NCBI GenBank assembly: GCA_020430675.1 | Contig: JAGQJJ010000049.1 | Location: 1 to 12,411 of the forward strand | From: Myxococcales bacterium | Lineage (GTDB): Bacteria; Myxococcota; Bradymonadia; UBA7976; UBA1532 | Length of the DNA stretch: 12,411 nucleotides | Direction: 5' to 3' | Shown here: positions 1 through 6,653 of the stretch, piece after piece | How positions within the stretch are numbered: the stretch's first letter is position 1 | How the letters are laid out: each line of letters begins with the position of its first letter | The notes under the pieces: generated by a model | Databases searched by the model: none | What the model saw: the letters and a program-made list of their open reading frames with translations, nothing else | Told to the model about the DNA's origin: nothing | Program-made: the position numbers and the translations under genes

Positions 1-647
1 GCAGCATCGGGCTGAACTCCGAGCTGTTGATGGAGGAGCTGGCCCTGGTCGATGACCCCGAAGCCCTGAGCGGCGCGCGCGACCTTTTGCACGACATCAT
101 CAAGGAAGTCGAGCGGTTGCGTGAGATCACCGAAGAGTATCTGCGCTTTGCGCGGCTGCCGCGGCCGGAGCGCGTGCCGGTCGATCTGAACCACGCAGCG
201 GCCGAGTTGCTGGAGTTCGTGCGCGGCGAGATGGAGCGGGCGGGGGCGCGGACGCGGCTCGACGCCGATCCGGCGGCGCGGCCCGCGCTGGTCGATCCGA
301 ACCAGCTTCGCTCGGCGCTGCTGAACCTGCTGCGCAACGCGCGCGAGGCCATCGAAGGCCGCGGCGGGCATATCGTGCTGCGGGTGCGCACGTTGGGCGA
401 TTGCGCGACGATCGCGGTGGTCGACGACGGCCCCGGCGTGGCCGCCGACGTGCAGGAGCGGCTCTTTGAGCCGTTCTACAGCACCAAGCCGCAAGGCACC
501 GGCCTGGGGCTGGCGATGGTGCGCAAGATCATCGAAGCGCAGGATGGCGCCGTGCGTTTTGAGAGCGCGCCAGGCAAGGGCACGACGGTTCGGTTGGAGC
601 TGCCGCTGGCGCCGATGGACGCCGAGGCGCGCGCGGAGGGTGTATGA
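1..647 (+). CDS. Sensor histidine kinase, C-terminal part (5' truncated by window edge)
   Basis: The reading frame is open from base 3 and ends at TGA 645-647; the gene starts outside the window. The first visible residues (SIGLNSELL) are what normally follows the phospho-accepting H-box of a HisKA dimerisation helix, so the catalytic His lies just upstream. The rest of HisKA follows, ending in LREITEEYLRFARLP. Then comes a complete HATPase_c domain: N-box NLLRNAREAI, G1 box VVDDGPGV, F-box LFEPFYSTK and G2 box GTGLGLAMV. The combination EEYLRFARLP with FEPFYSTK is typical of NtrB/AtoS/ZraS-type kinases, which usually partner sigma-54 activators. The sensor part and any response regulator are not visible. 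Its stop overlaps the start of the next gene (ATGA), so the two are co-translated. The kinase assignment is firm; the signal is unknown. Confidence 0.93.
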   Translation, partial: SIGLNSELLMEELALVDDPEALSGARDLLHDIIKEVERLREITEEYLRFARLPRPERVPVDLNHAAAELLEFVRGEMERAGARTRLDADPAARPALVDPNQLRSALLNLLRNAREAIEGRGGHIVLRVRTLGDCATIAVVDDGPGVAADVQERLFEPFYSTKPQGTGLGLAMVRKIIEAQDGAVRFESAPGKGTTVRLELPLAPMDAEARAEGV

Positions 648-1348
648 GGCTTTCGCTGCTGACCTACAACATCCGGCTGGGTGTCGAGACCGACCTGCGC
701 GCCGTGGCGACGGCGATCGCGGCCGCGGGTGCGTTTGATCTGATCGCGCTGCAAGAGGTGGGCGAGCACTGGAACATGGGCGAGCGCGTTGATCAGGCGG
801 CGGTGCTGGCAGCGCATTTGAGCCTGCCGACGCATGTCTTCGCCGGCGCGCTGACCGACGCGCAGGGCGGGCGGTATGGCATCGCTGTGCTGGCACGCTG
901 GCCGATGGATGACATCGAGGTGATCAACCTGCCGCGCGAGGTCGACGAGCAGCGCGTGCTGCTGCGGGCCACGCTGCGCGCGCCGGTGCCGGTCCGGGTG
1001 TACTCGACGCATCTGAGCATCGCCGAGGCCGAGCGCACTGCGCAGGCGCGTTTCATCGCCGACGCGCTGGCCGAAGAGGTGGGCCCGGTGCTGCTGCTGG
1101 GCGATCTGAACGACCGACCCGAATCGGCCACGCTCGCGGTGCTCAACGGCCTGATCGACTGTTTCGACGCTTGCGGCGAGGGCGCTTCGGAGACCTTCAG
1201 CGTGCGCGACCCGCACCGGCGCATCGATTACATCCGCTGCGGCGGCGGCCTCGTGCCCGCCGGGACGACGCAGGTGCTGCGCGCGGCACGCGCCAGCGAT
1301 CACTTCCCCTTGCGGGCATTCGTGCAGATCGAAGCGGCGCCGGCATAG
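644..1348 (+). CDS. Endonuclease/exonuclease/phosphatase (EEP) family hydrolase
   Basis: This 234-residue protein has the full set of EEP-fold motifs: LLTYNIR (Asn9), LQEVG (metal-binding Glu38), YSTHLS (His123), LLGDLND (Asp154 and Asn156), RIDYI (Asp195) and the terminal SDHFPL (Asp219-His220). These residues form the Mg-dependent phosphodiesterase site of the DNase I/exonuclease III/inositol phosphatase superfamily. The length is near the minimum for the family. There is no signal peptide or membrane segment, so it should be cytoplasmic. The substrate cannot be told from sequence; nucleic acid, phospholipid and sugar-phosphate enzymes share this core, and the short YNIR/GDLND type often appears as a generic metal-dependent hydrolase. 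ATG 644 sits inside the upstream kinase stop (ATGA) with GGAGGG at 635-640. That fixes the start and indicates coupling to the kinase gene. Confidence 0.9.
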   Translation: MRLSLLTYNIRLGVETDLRAVATAIAAAGAFDLIALQEVGEHWNMGERVDQAAVLAAHLSLPTHVFAGALTDAQGGRYGIAVLARWPMDDIEVINLPREVDEQRVLLRATLRAPVPVRVYSTHLSIAEAERTAQARFIADALAEEVGPVLLLGDLNDRPESATLAVLNGLIDCFDACGEGASETFSVRDPHRRIDYIRCGGGLVPAGTTQVLRAARASDHFPLRAFVQIEAAPA

Positions 1349-1713
1349 GGGGTTTCCCGGATCATTTCCCATGCGCCTCGGCGGCGACCGGTGTACGTTG
1401 GGCCTCGCCGGGCACGGCGTTCGCCGCCCACCAAAATGCGCCGGCCCCACCGAGCGGCGCGCCGCGCTTCTCCCAAATGGCCATCTGCAAACCGGCGACG
1501 ACGCCCGACGACCGGGCGCCGCGGCCGAGCACGCCCGAGGGCTGGCAGGGTCTCGCTCAGGAGGTCGGCCGCCTGCTTTCGGGGTCTGACGGCCGCGGTG
1601 TGGGCTGGTGATCGCCGCTGAAGTTCCCGTCCGGTAACAAAAATCGCGCCCGCGACCGGCGATGCCAGCGGTCCGCGCTTTGCAGCCGCAGGGCGCCGGT
1701 GGAGGGAACGGTC
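1349..1713 (+). other. Intergenic region without a recognisable gene
   Basis: This 365-base stretch lies between the EEP-family gene and the CBS-domain gene. Short open frames exist on both strands but have no family-like sequence and no convincing ribosome binding site. A 6-bp inverted repeat (CGCCCG at 1502-1507, CGGGCG at 1513-1518) is present but lacks a T-run. The end of the region must hold the promoter of the CBS-domain gene; I could not pick out -35/-10 boxes. The only clear signal is the Shine-Dalgarno GGAGGG at 1701-1706. Confidence 0.6.
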
Positions 1714-2124
1714 ATGATGGTCCGGGATTTCATGTCGAAGGTGGTGCTCGTCGCCGGGCCGGATGACGGCGCGCTGAGCACCTTCAAGCTCATGCAGGAC
1801 AGCGCCGTGCGGCATTTGCCGGTCGTCGATGCCGCGGGCGCCTTGCAAGGCATCGTGTCGGATCGGGATCTGCGCCGGCCGCGTTGGATCGATCCCCGCG
1901 ACCCGTCGGCGGCGCGCTATCTGCTGACCGACGCGATTCAGGTGCGCGATGTCATGAGCCTCGGGCTGTGCACCGTGCGCGACGACGCGCCGCTCAAAGA
2001 GGCGGCGCGCAAGATGCTCGAACATGGCTACGGGGCGCTGCCGGTGGTCGATCACCGCTTCGCGCTGACGGGCATGCTCTCGCAGATCGACGTGTTGCGG
2101 GCCCTCATCGTCGGCGCACGCTGA
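1714..2124 (+). CDS. Stand-alone tandem CBS-domain protein
   Basis: The 136-residue protein consists of two CBS domains only. The first, roughly residues 2-57, runs from VRDFMSK through HLPVVD to GIVSDRDL. The second, roughly 77-132, runs from VRDVMS through ALPVVD to MLSQIDVLRAL. Paired CBS domains form a Bateman module that binds adenine nucleotides (AMP, ATP, SAM or NAD) and usually regulates a partner enzyme or channel; no effector domain is fused here. I chose ATG 1714 rather than an in-frame GTG at 1699 because GGAGGG at 1701-1706 lies 7 bases before this ATG and would be inside the longer version. ATG 1717 is an equally possible start one codon on. The protein has no signal peptide and is cytosolic. 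The partner is unknown; the downstream DsbD-like gene follows after 93 bases on the same strand. Confidence 0.9.
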   Translation: MMVRDFMSKVVLVAGPDDGALSTFKLMQDSAVRHLPVVDAAGALQGIVSDRDLRRPRWIDPRDPSAARYLLTDAIQVRDVMSLGLCTVRDDAPLKEAARKMLEHGYGALPVVDHRFALTGMLSQIDVLRALIVGAR

Positions 2125-2173
2125 CGTTCGGGAAGATCGGACGGGCTTCGCCGGGTTGTCGTGCGGACGCGGA

Positions 2174-2191
2174 GTCGTCAGAATTGACGAC
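2174..2191 (+). promoter_or_regulatory. 7-bp inverted repeat upstream of the DsbD-like gene
   Basis: GTCGTCA (2174-2180) and TGACGAC (2185-2191) are perfect inverted copies around a 4-base spacer, ending 26 bases before the GTG start of the DsbD-like gene. It could be an operator for a dimeric repressor or a small hairpin in the leader. It is not followed by a T-run, so it is unlikely to be a terminator for the CBS-domain gene. A 7-bp repeat can occur by chance; the position is what makes it notable. Confidence 0.35.
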
Positions 2192-2217
2192 GGCGGCCAT
2201 GACCGGAGGGGACGCCC

Positions 2218-3495
2218 GTGGACTTCATCACCGCGCTCGGTTTCGGCGTGCTTGGCGGGCTCATCCTCAACGTGATGCCCTGCGTCTTCCCTGTCTTGTT
2301 CTTCAAGGTGTCGCGCGTGGTCGAACACGCCGACGCGCCAGCGAGCGCGATGCGCCGCGACGCGCTCGCCTACCTCGGCGGCACCTGGCTGGCGTTTGCC
2401 GGCTTCGCGGCGCTGGTGGTCGGGCTGCGAGCCTCGGGCCAGGCGCTCGGCTGGGGCATGCAGATGCAGAGCCCCGGCTTTGTGGCCTTCCTGGTCGCCG
2501 TGCTCTTTGTCTTCGGGCTCAACGCGCTGGGCGTCTTCGAACTGCGCGTGGGCTTTCACGGCGGGCGCTCGTCAAGCGGGCCGCTGTCATCGTTGATCGA
2601 CGGGCTGGTCATCACGCTGGTCTCGACGCCCTGCTCGGCGCCCTTCCTCGGCGGCGCGGCGGCGGCGGCGCTGGCGACCGAGGCGGCGTGGTACGAGACG
2701 CTGGGCCTGTTCTGGGCGGTCGGCTTTGGCCTCGCGCTGCCGGTGCTGGCCATCGGCTTCGTGCCCGGGCTGCGCCGCTTCCTGCCGCGGCCGGGGCCCT
2801 GGATGGCCACATTCAAGGCGCTGACCGGCTTCACCCTGCTCGGCGCCGCGGTCTGGCTGTTTGCGACGTTGCAGCACCAGCTCGACGCCGATGGGGCCAA
2901 TGGCTACCTGTTTTTCCTGCTGGCGCTGGGCATCGTGCTGTGGGGGCAGGGCCATCTCGAACAACTCGGCTGGCAGGGCGGAAAGCTGCGCGTGGCGCAG
3001 GTCGTCGGGCTCGCGGCGCTGGTGGCTGTGGGCTGGCAGACGTTGCACCTGGCGCCCGCGCAGCGCGCCGAAACCACGGTGGTCGTGGCCACCGGCGGCG
3101 CGTGCAGTGATCAGTTCGGCGCCAGCGTGGTCGACGGACACATCCGCTGGGCGCGGTTCAATGACGAGTTCAAGACGGCGGCGCTGGCCTGCAATCGGCC
3201 GATCTTCGTCGATTTCACCGCCGACTGGTGCGCGACCTGCAAGGTGTTCGAGAAGACCCATATCGAGACCGATGTCATCCGCACGGTGCTGACACGGTCG
3301 GGCATCGTGGCCGCCAAGGCCGATCTGACGGCCGATGAAGGCCTCTGGAACACGCTCAACGCGCTGGGGCGCTCTGGCCTGCCGACCTATGTCATCTATC
3401 ACCCCGACGGGCAGTTCGAGGTTCTGCCCGAGGGGCCGCCGCTGACGCTGGCCGATCGGCTCAACGCGACGGCGGCGAAGTTTCCGCTGAACTGA
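2218..3495 (+). CDS. DsbD-like thiol:disulfide interchange protein (membrane core + thioredoxin domain)
   Basis: This inner-membrane protein of 425 residues should carry electrons from cytosolic thioredoxin to the periplasm. The first ~280 residues hold about eight hydrophobic segments (near 5-28, 50-71, 86-107, 126-152, 160-182, 200-217, 229-243 and 259-277). The two hallmark cysteines of the DsbD core are present: Cys22 in NVMPCVFPVL and Cys139 in STPCSAPFLGG. The C-terminal thioredoxin-like domain (about 308-425) has the redox motif WCATC (Cys338, Cys341) and the cis-proline segment GLPTYV (Pro389). The N-terminal periplasmic alpha domain of E. coli DsbD is missing, so the protein resembles short DsbD variants whose thioredoxin domain delivers electrons directly. 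GTG 2218 was chosen because GGAGGGG (2205-2211) lies 6 bases upstream and the first membrane helix starts at once. Its 3' end overlaps the convergent Cys-rich lipoprotein gene by 35 bases. Confidence 0.93.
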   Translation: MDFITALGFGVLGGLILNVMPCVFPVLFFKVSRVVEHADAPASAMRRDALAYLGGTWLAFAGFAALVVGLRASGQALGWGMQMQSPGFVAFLVAVLFVFGLNALGVFELRVGFHGGRSSSGPLSSLIDGLVITLVSTPCSAPFLGGAAAAALATEAAWYETLGLFWAVGFGLALPVLAIGFVPGLRRFLPRPGPWMATFKALTGFTLLGAAVWLFATLQHQLDADGANGYLFFLLALGIVLWGQGHLEQLGWQGGKLRVAQVVGLAALVAVGWQTLHLAPAQRAETTVVVATGGACSDQFGASVVDGHIRWARFNDEFKTAALACNRPIFVDFTADWCATCKVFEKTHIETDVIRTVLTRSGIVAAKADLTADEGLWNTLNALGRSGLPTYVIYHPDGQFEVLPEGPPLTLADRLNATAAKFPLN

Positions 3496-4378
3496 CCGAC
3501 CGCCGAAGCGGCGCTTCCTCGTACTCCACGTCGTCGACGCCCGCGCAGAGCCGGCAGACGATGTGCTCGGGGTCGACCTCGCAGCGCTCCATGAAGTCGG
3601 CGTCGTCGCAGGCGGCCCATTCGCCGCCCGCGTCGCAGTCGAAGTCGGAGACCAGCGCTTTGAGCAGCTCGTCGGGCGCCTCGAAGCGCAGCGGCGACGT
3701 GGCGTCGGCGGACACCGGATCGAGCACCGGCACGCCGGTCTCGCAGTTGTCAGGCGACCAGCGGGCGCGGTGGTAGCCGGGCGACCAGCGACCATACAAG
3801 GCATCGTTGATGCCATCGGGTGTGTACAGGATGACAAAGTCACCGATGCCACCCAGGATGGCTTCGGGGTACGGGTCGTAGCGGCCGTCGTTGTCGTAGT
3901 CGTGGTAGGCCATCACCACGCCGATGGCAAAGTGGCCACCGTCGGCCACCTGCAGGGCCTTGGCCGGGGGCGGGCCATAGAGCGTCAACCGATAGCGCGC
4001 GGGCAGTTGGCCGGTGATGACCGATTGCTGCTCGACGGTGACCTCGAAGTCGCCGATATGCCACCAGATGACGCTCAGGCGCAGGCGCACGTCGTCGGCC
4101 TGGCCCGAGTCATAGTCTTCGATGCACTGATCGAAGCGCGCCTCGCAGCGGTCGAGGCCAGGGCAGCTGAACTCGTCGTCGGGGCAGCGATCGAGCGCGT
4201 CGTCGATGCAGGCGTCGACCGCGGTGGCGCAGACGCCGTCGCTGAGCACCTGCGTGCCTTGCGGGAAGAGCAGCGGGCCGCTGAGCGAGAGCAGCGGTTC
4301 GCCGGGGTAGTCGCCGCTGGCGAGCGGGTCGCCGCAGCCGAACGCCAAGGCGGTGATGAGAAGGATGAGGGTTCTCAT
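3461..4378 (-). CDS. Cys-rich putative lipoprotein, last gene of the caspase operon
   Basis: I do not recognise the family. The 305-residue protein begins with a short hydrophobic signal (residues 3-14) ending in AFGC. This is a loose lipobox with Cys15 as the likely lipidated residue. It has 13 cysteines. Residues 50-85 contain two C-x6-C pairs (Cys50/57 and Cys78/85, in CATAVDAC and CEARFDQC) with Cys65 and Cys72 between them; another cluster lies at 248-278. The middle part has a calcium-loop-like DYDNDG motif (Asp160, 162, 164, Gly165, Asp168), as in EF-hand or dockerin-type sites. The terminal ~20 residues look unstructured and overlap the end of the convergent DsbD-like gene. ATG 4378 overlaps the caspase stop (ATGA), so it is translated with that gene; no strong Shine-Dalgarno is visible. 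Location is probably an outer or inner membrane facing the periplasm or cell surface. Confidence 0.85.
   Translation of the reverse strand: MRTLILLITALAFGCGDPLASGDYPGEPLLSLSGPLLFPQGTQVLSDGVCATAVDACIDDALDRCPDDEFSCPGLDRCEARFDQCIEDYDSGQADDVRLRLSVIWWHIGDFEVTVEQQSVITGQLPARYRLTLYGPPPAKALQVADGGHFAIGVVMAYHDYDNDGRYDPYPEAILGGIGDFVILYTPDGINDALYGRWSPGYHRARWSPDNCETGVPVLDPVSADATSPLRFEAPDELLKALVSDFDCDAGGEWAACDDADFMERCEVDPEHIVCRLCAGVDDVEYEEAPLRRSVSSAETSPPSR
4124..4231 (-). other. Paired C-x6-C segment in the operon lipoprotein
   Basis: Codons 50-85 encode C-x6-C, a 20-residue stretch, then C-x6-C. Both pairs fit C-x3-hydrophobic-D-x-C. The same pairing occurs three times in the tail of the serine protease upstream in the block, there with a 12-residue linker. 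A spacing of seven places both cysteines of a pair on one helix face, so a disulfide-locked helical hairpin is likely (inference). Confidence 0.6.
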
Positions 4379-5925
4379 GGCACGTACACCGTCAGGCCGA
4401 GGCCGCCGAAAGGCACGGCGGCCAGCTCGGGTTCGTCGCCGGGCAGCAGGCTGCCGTCGAGGCCACCGGTGGCGGTGAGGCTCAGCCAGGCCAGCGGGGC
4501 GTATTCCACGCGCAAGAGCGGGCCCACCCGGCCGACAAATGCGTCGCGATCGGGCGCCTCGCCGGTGGTGTCGAAGCGCTGCCAGAGGAAGTCGCCGCCG
4601 AGGCGCAGGCCAAAGCCCAGGGCCAGGTCGCCCAGGTCGAAGAGGCGCAGGGCGGTGATGTCGACGCCGATGCGGTCCTGGGTGAGCGAGAGCTGCGCGT
4701 TGTCGGCGGTGGCGCGGCCGGCGCGCAGGCGCAATTCGACCGCGAGCGCCTCGAAGTCGGCGCGGCCGCCGACGTAGGCGAGCGCCTCGATGCCCAGACC
4801 GGCGCGCACCGGGCCCGCCACCTCGACGCCGGCGATCGGGCCGATCGCGGAGTGCCGCTCGCCGCCCACGCCGCGCCGCACCGTGACGCCGTAGGGGATG
4901 CGCGCCAGATCGGTCGCCGCCACAAAGCGCGTCTCGCCGGCGGTCACCCGCGCCTTGCCCTCGAAGACCGCGCCCTCGGCCCGACGCCGCAGCACGTAGC
5001 TGCCCGGCTCGACCAACACCTCGGCGGCGCCCTCGGTCGACAGCTCGACGACGCTGCCCTCTTCGCGCGACTCGGGCAAAAGCAGCCAGGTGCCGGCGGG
5101 CAGCAACCGCACGCGGGCCAGGCCGGCCGACTCGGTGAGCCGCGTGACCACCAGGTCTTCGCGGCCGCGGATGCGGAAGGCATAGGTCGGGTGCTGCACG
5201 ACCGGGGCGCGGCTGGTGGTGCGCAGCGTCTCGCGGTAGGCGTAGCGGTAGGCCTCCGACAACGTCACGCGCTGGTCGCCGGAGTCATCGCCGGCGCCGA
5301 GCAGCGCGTTGACGAAGTGATGGGTGAAGACGCCGCCGCCGAGCCGATCGGACTCCTGGGCGTCTTCGCCGATGGCCGAGCTGGTGATGATGGCGCTGCC
5401 CGCGCTGCCCAGGCGGTCATCGGCCCGAATCTCGAACGGCTGGGCCGGCACCGCGCCTTTGACGCGGGTCAGCTCGCCCACGCGGCAGGCGTCGACCACC
5501 AGGATCGAGAGCGTCGCGCCCGAGGCGGCCATCGCGTCTTGCAGGCGGCTCAATGGCAGGCGCGTGTCGGCAAGGTGCAGCGCCTGCGCGTCGGCGTGGC
5601 CGCTGTAGTAGACGAAGACCACGGTCTCGTTGCCGGCTTTGGTCTCGGCGGCGATGCGCTCGCCCAGCCGCCCGAGCGCTTGCTCGACCTGGTCGGCGCG
5701 ACGCCCCCGCAGCAAGAGCAAGCGGTCTTCGCGCACGCCGCCGAAGCGGCTGAGCACGTCGGCGAAGCGGCTGGCGTCGCGTTCGGCGAACAGCAGCGAC
5801 ACCTCGCCGGGCTCGCCGCGGTTGGCGCCGATGACCACCGCAAAGCGCGTCTGCTCAGCGGCCTGCGCCACCGCGGGCGCGAGGACCAGCGCGGCGAGCA
5901 GGGCGAGGGGGCCGCGGCAGTTCAT
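4375..5925 (-). CDS. Exported caspase-like (peptidase C14) protein with C-terminal beta-barrel-like domain
   Basis: The product (516 residues) starts with a signal peptide: MNCRGP, a hydrophobic core, then a cleavage site after AQA (residue 22) or the next Ala. The caspase-fold domain spans about 26-255. It starts with FAVVIGANRG and carries the catalytic pair His110 in VYYSGHAD and Cys147 in LVVDACRVG, so it should be an active cysteine protease. About residues 265-345 resemble a PEGA-like beta sandwich (VEPGSYVLRRR, then VTAGETRFV). From about 346 to the end, alternating amphipathic strands rich in Gly and Leu and a terminal TVYVP resemble a small outer-membrane beta barrel; this is inference from pattern only. 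An in-frame ATG at 5967 would give 14 more residues and bury the signal peptide. ATG 5925 is better because it overlaps the upstream stop (ATGA). Substrates are unknown. Confidence 0.9.
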   Translation of the reverse strand: MNCRGPLALLAALVLAPAVAQAAEQTRFAVVIGANRGEPGEVSLLFAERDASRFADVLSRFGGVREDRLLLLRGRRADQVEQALGRLGERIAAETKAGNETVVFVYYSGHADAQALHLADTRLPLSRLQDAMAASGATLSILVVDACRVGELTRVKGAVPAQPFEIRADDRLGSAGSAIITSSAIGEDAQESDRLGGGVFTHHFVNALLGAGDDSGDQRVTLSEAYRYAYRETLRTTSRAPVVQHPTYAFRIRGREDLVVTRLTESAGLARVRLLPAGTWLLLPESREEGSVVELSTEGAAEVLVEPGSYVLRRRAEGAVFEGKARVTAGETRFVAATDLARIPYGVTVRRGVGGERHSAIGPIAGVEVAGPVRAGLGIEALAYVGGRADFEALAVELRLRAGRATADNAQLSLTQDRIGVDITALRLFDLGDLALGFGLRLGGDFLWQRFDTTGEAPDRDAFVGRVGPLLRVEYAPLAWLSLTATGGLDGSLLPGDEPELAAVPFGGLGLTVYVP

Positions 5926-6653
5926 GGCCGGGCGGTCTTGCTCAGGCGCACGACGCGGCGCGCGCACTCGGGGGCGGGCAGGACGGTGGTCTCCATCGAA
6001 GCAGCGGTGCGCACGGCGCGGGCGAGCGACTCATATTCGAAGTCGGCCGGGCAGAAGACGGCCATGAGCGTCTCGGTGCCAAGCACGTCGTCGAGCTGCA
6101 TGGCGTCGGGCAGGGCCCAGGCCGCATCGCGGGCTTCAACGACGGCCGAGTGGCCCCCGCCCGACTGCGGGGCGCACAGATAGACCTCGCCGCGGCTGTC
6201 GCGGCCCAGGATCAGCACATGGCCGGCGGCCCGGGTGGTGATCTCGAAGCGCAGGCGGTCGCCGGGGTGCACGGTGCTGCCATCGGACGCGGGGCGCGAG
6301 GCGGCGCCGTCGTGCACGACCACCTGCAGGTCAAAGCCGCCGCGCAGGCGGAATTCGTCGGTCTCGGGCGGCGGGGGCGAAACGCGCAGGGCGATGATCA
6401 CGCCCGCAGCGAGCGCGAGCAGGCCGCCGCCGATGAGCCAGGGGCGCGCGCCGCGACCCGAACCCGGCGGGCGCAGGCGGCGGCCGGCCTGCGCATCAAA
6501 CGCGCGCGCCGTCTCGAGCCGCATCATGCAGAGCGCGCAGTTGTCGAGGTGCGCCTGCACCGGGCTCGGGCCGCGGAACTCGCCTGCCAGAACCCGATCG
6601 ATGGTCAGGTCTGACAGGTGCCCGGCGCGGGTGAAATGGGACTCGTCGTTCAT
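5922..6653 (-). CDS. Membrane anti-sigma-like zinc-finger protein with DUF4384-like outer domain
   Basis: The 243-residue protein has three parts. The cytosolic N-terminus (1-70) carries the motif H-x3-C-x2-C (His35, Cys39, Cys42) of the zinc-binding anti-sigma fold, which holds ECF sigma factors inactive. One membrane helix spans about 72-89 (WLIGGGLLALAAGVIIAL). The outer part (about 100-235) resembles DUF4384: GDRLRFEITT, GHVLILGRDSRGEVYL, a region ending in LPDAM, and GTETLMAVFCP. This domain often accompanies bacterial caspase-like genes and may act as a sensor or binding module. The gene lies directly after the ECF sigma gene (ATGA overlap) and before the caspase (ATGA overlap). That is the usual place for a cognate anti-sigma factor and suggests it controls this operon from the envelope. 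No strong Shine-Dalgarno precedes it, so translational coupling is likely. Confidence 0.85.
   Translation of the reverse strand: MNDESHFTRAGHLSDLTIDRVLAGEFRGPSPVQAHLDNCALCMMRLETARAFDAQAGRRLRPPGSGRGARPWLIGGGLLALAAGVIIALRVSPPPPETDEFRLRGGFDLQVVVHDGAASRPASDGSTVHPGDRLRFEITTRAAGHVLILGRDSRGEVYLCAPQSGGGHSAVVEARDAAWALPDAMQLDDVLGTETLMAVFCPADFEYESLARAVRTAASMETTVLPAPECARRVVRLSKTARP

Noticed and set aside
1502..1518. Inverted repeat CGCCCG/CGGGCG as terminator of the EEP gene
   Set aside because: Only 6 bp, no T-run, and more than 150 bases after the stop; too common by chance in this composition.
1477..1611. Possible 44-codon small gene in the 1349-1713 gap
   Set aside because: No clear ribosome binding site and a Pro/Arg/Gly-rich product typical of chance frames in GC-rich DNA.
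1300..2559. Long minus-strand open frame of 419 codons
   Set aside because: It runs antisense through the end of the EEP gene, the CBS-domain gene and the DsbD-like gene, all of which have clear family motifs.
3563..4777. Plus-strand open frame of 404 codons opposite the lipoprotein and caspase genes
   Set aside because: Low-complexity antisense product; the opposite strand carries a signal sequence, coupled starts and conserved motifs.
4375..5925. Caspase as part of a known gasdermin-type or CBASS-like defence system
   Set aside because: No gasdermin, nucleotide cyclase, STAND NTPase or TIR gene is nearby, and the caspase has an export signal.
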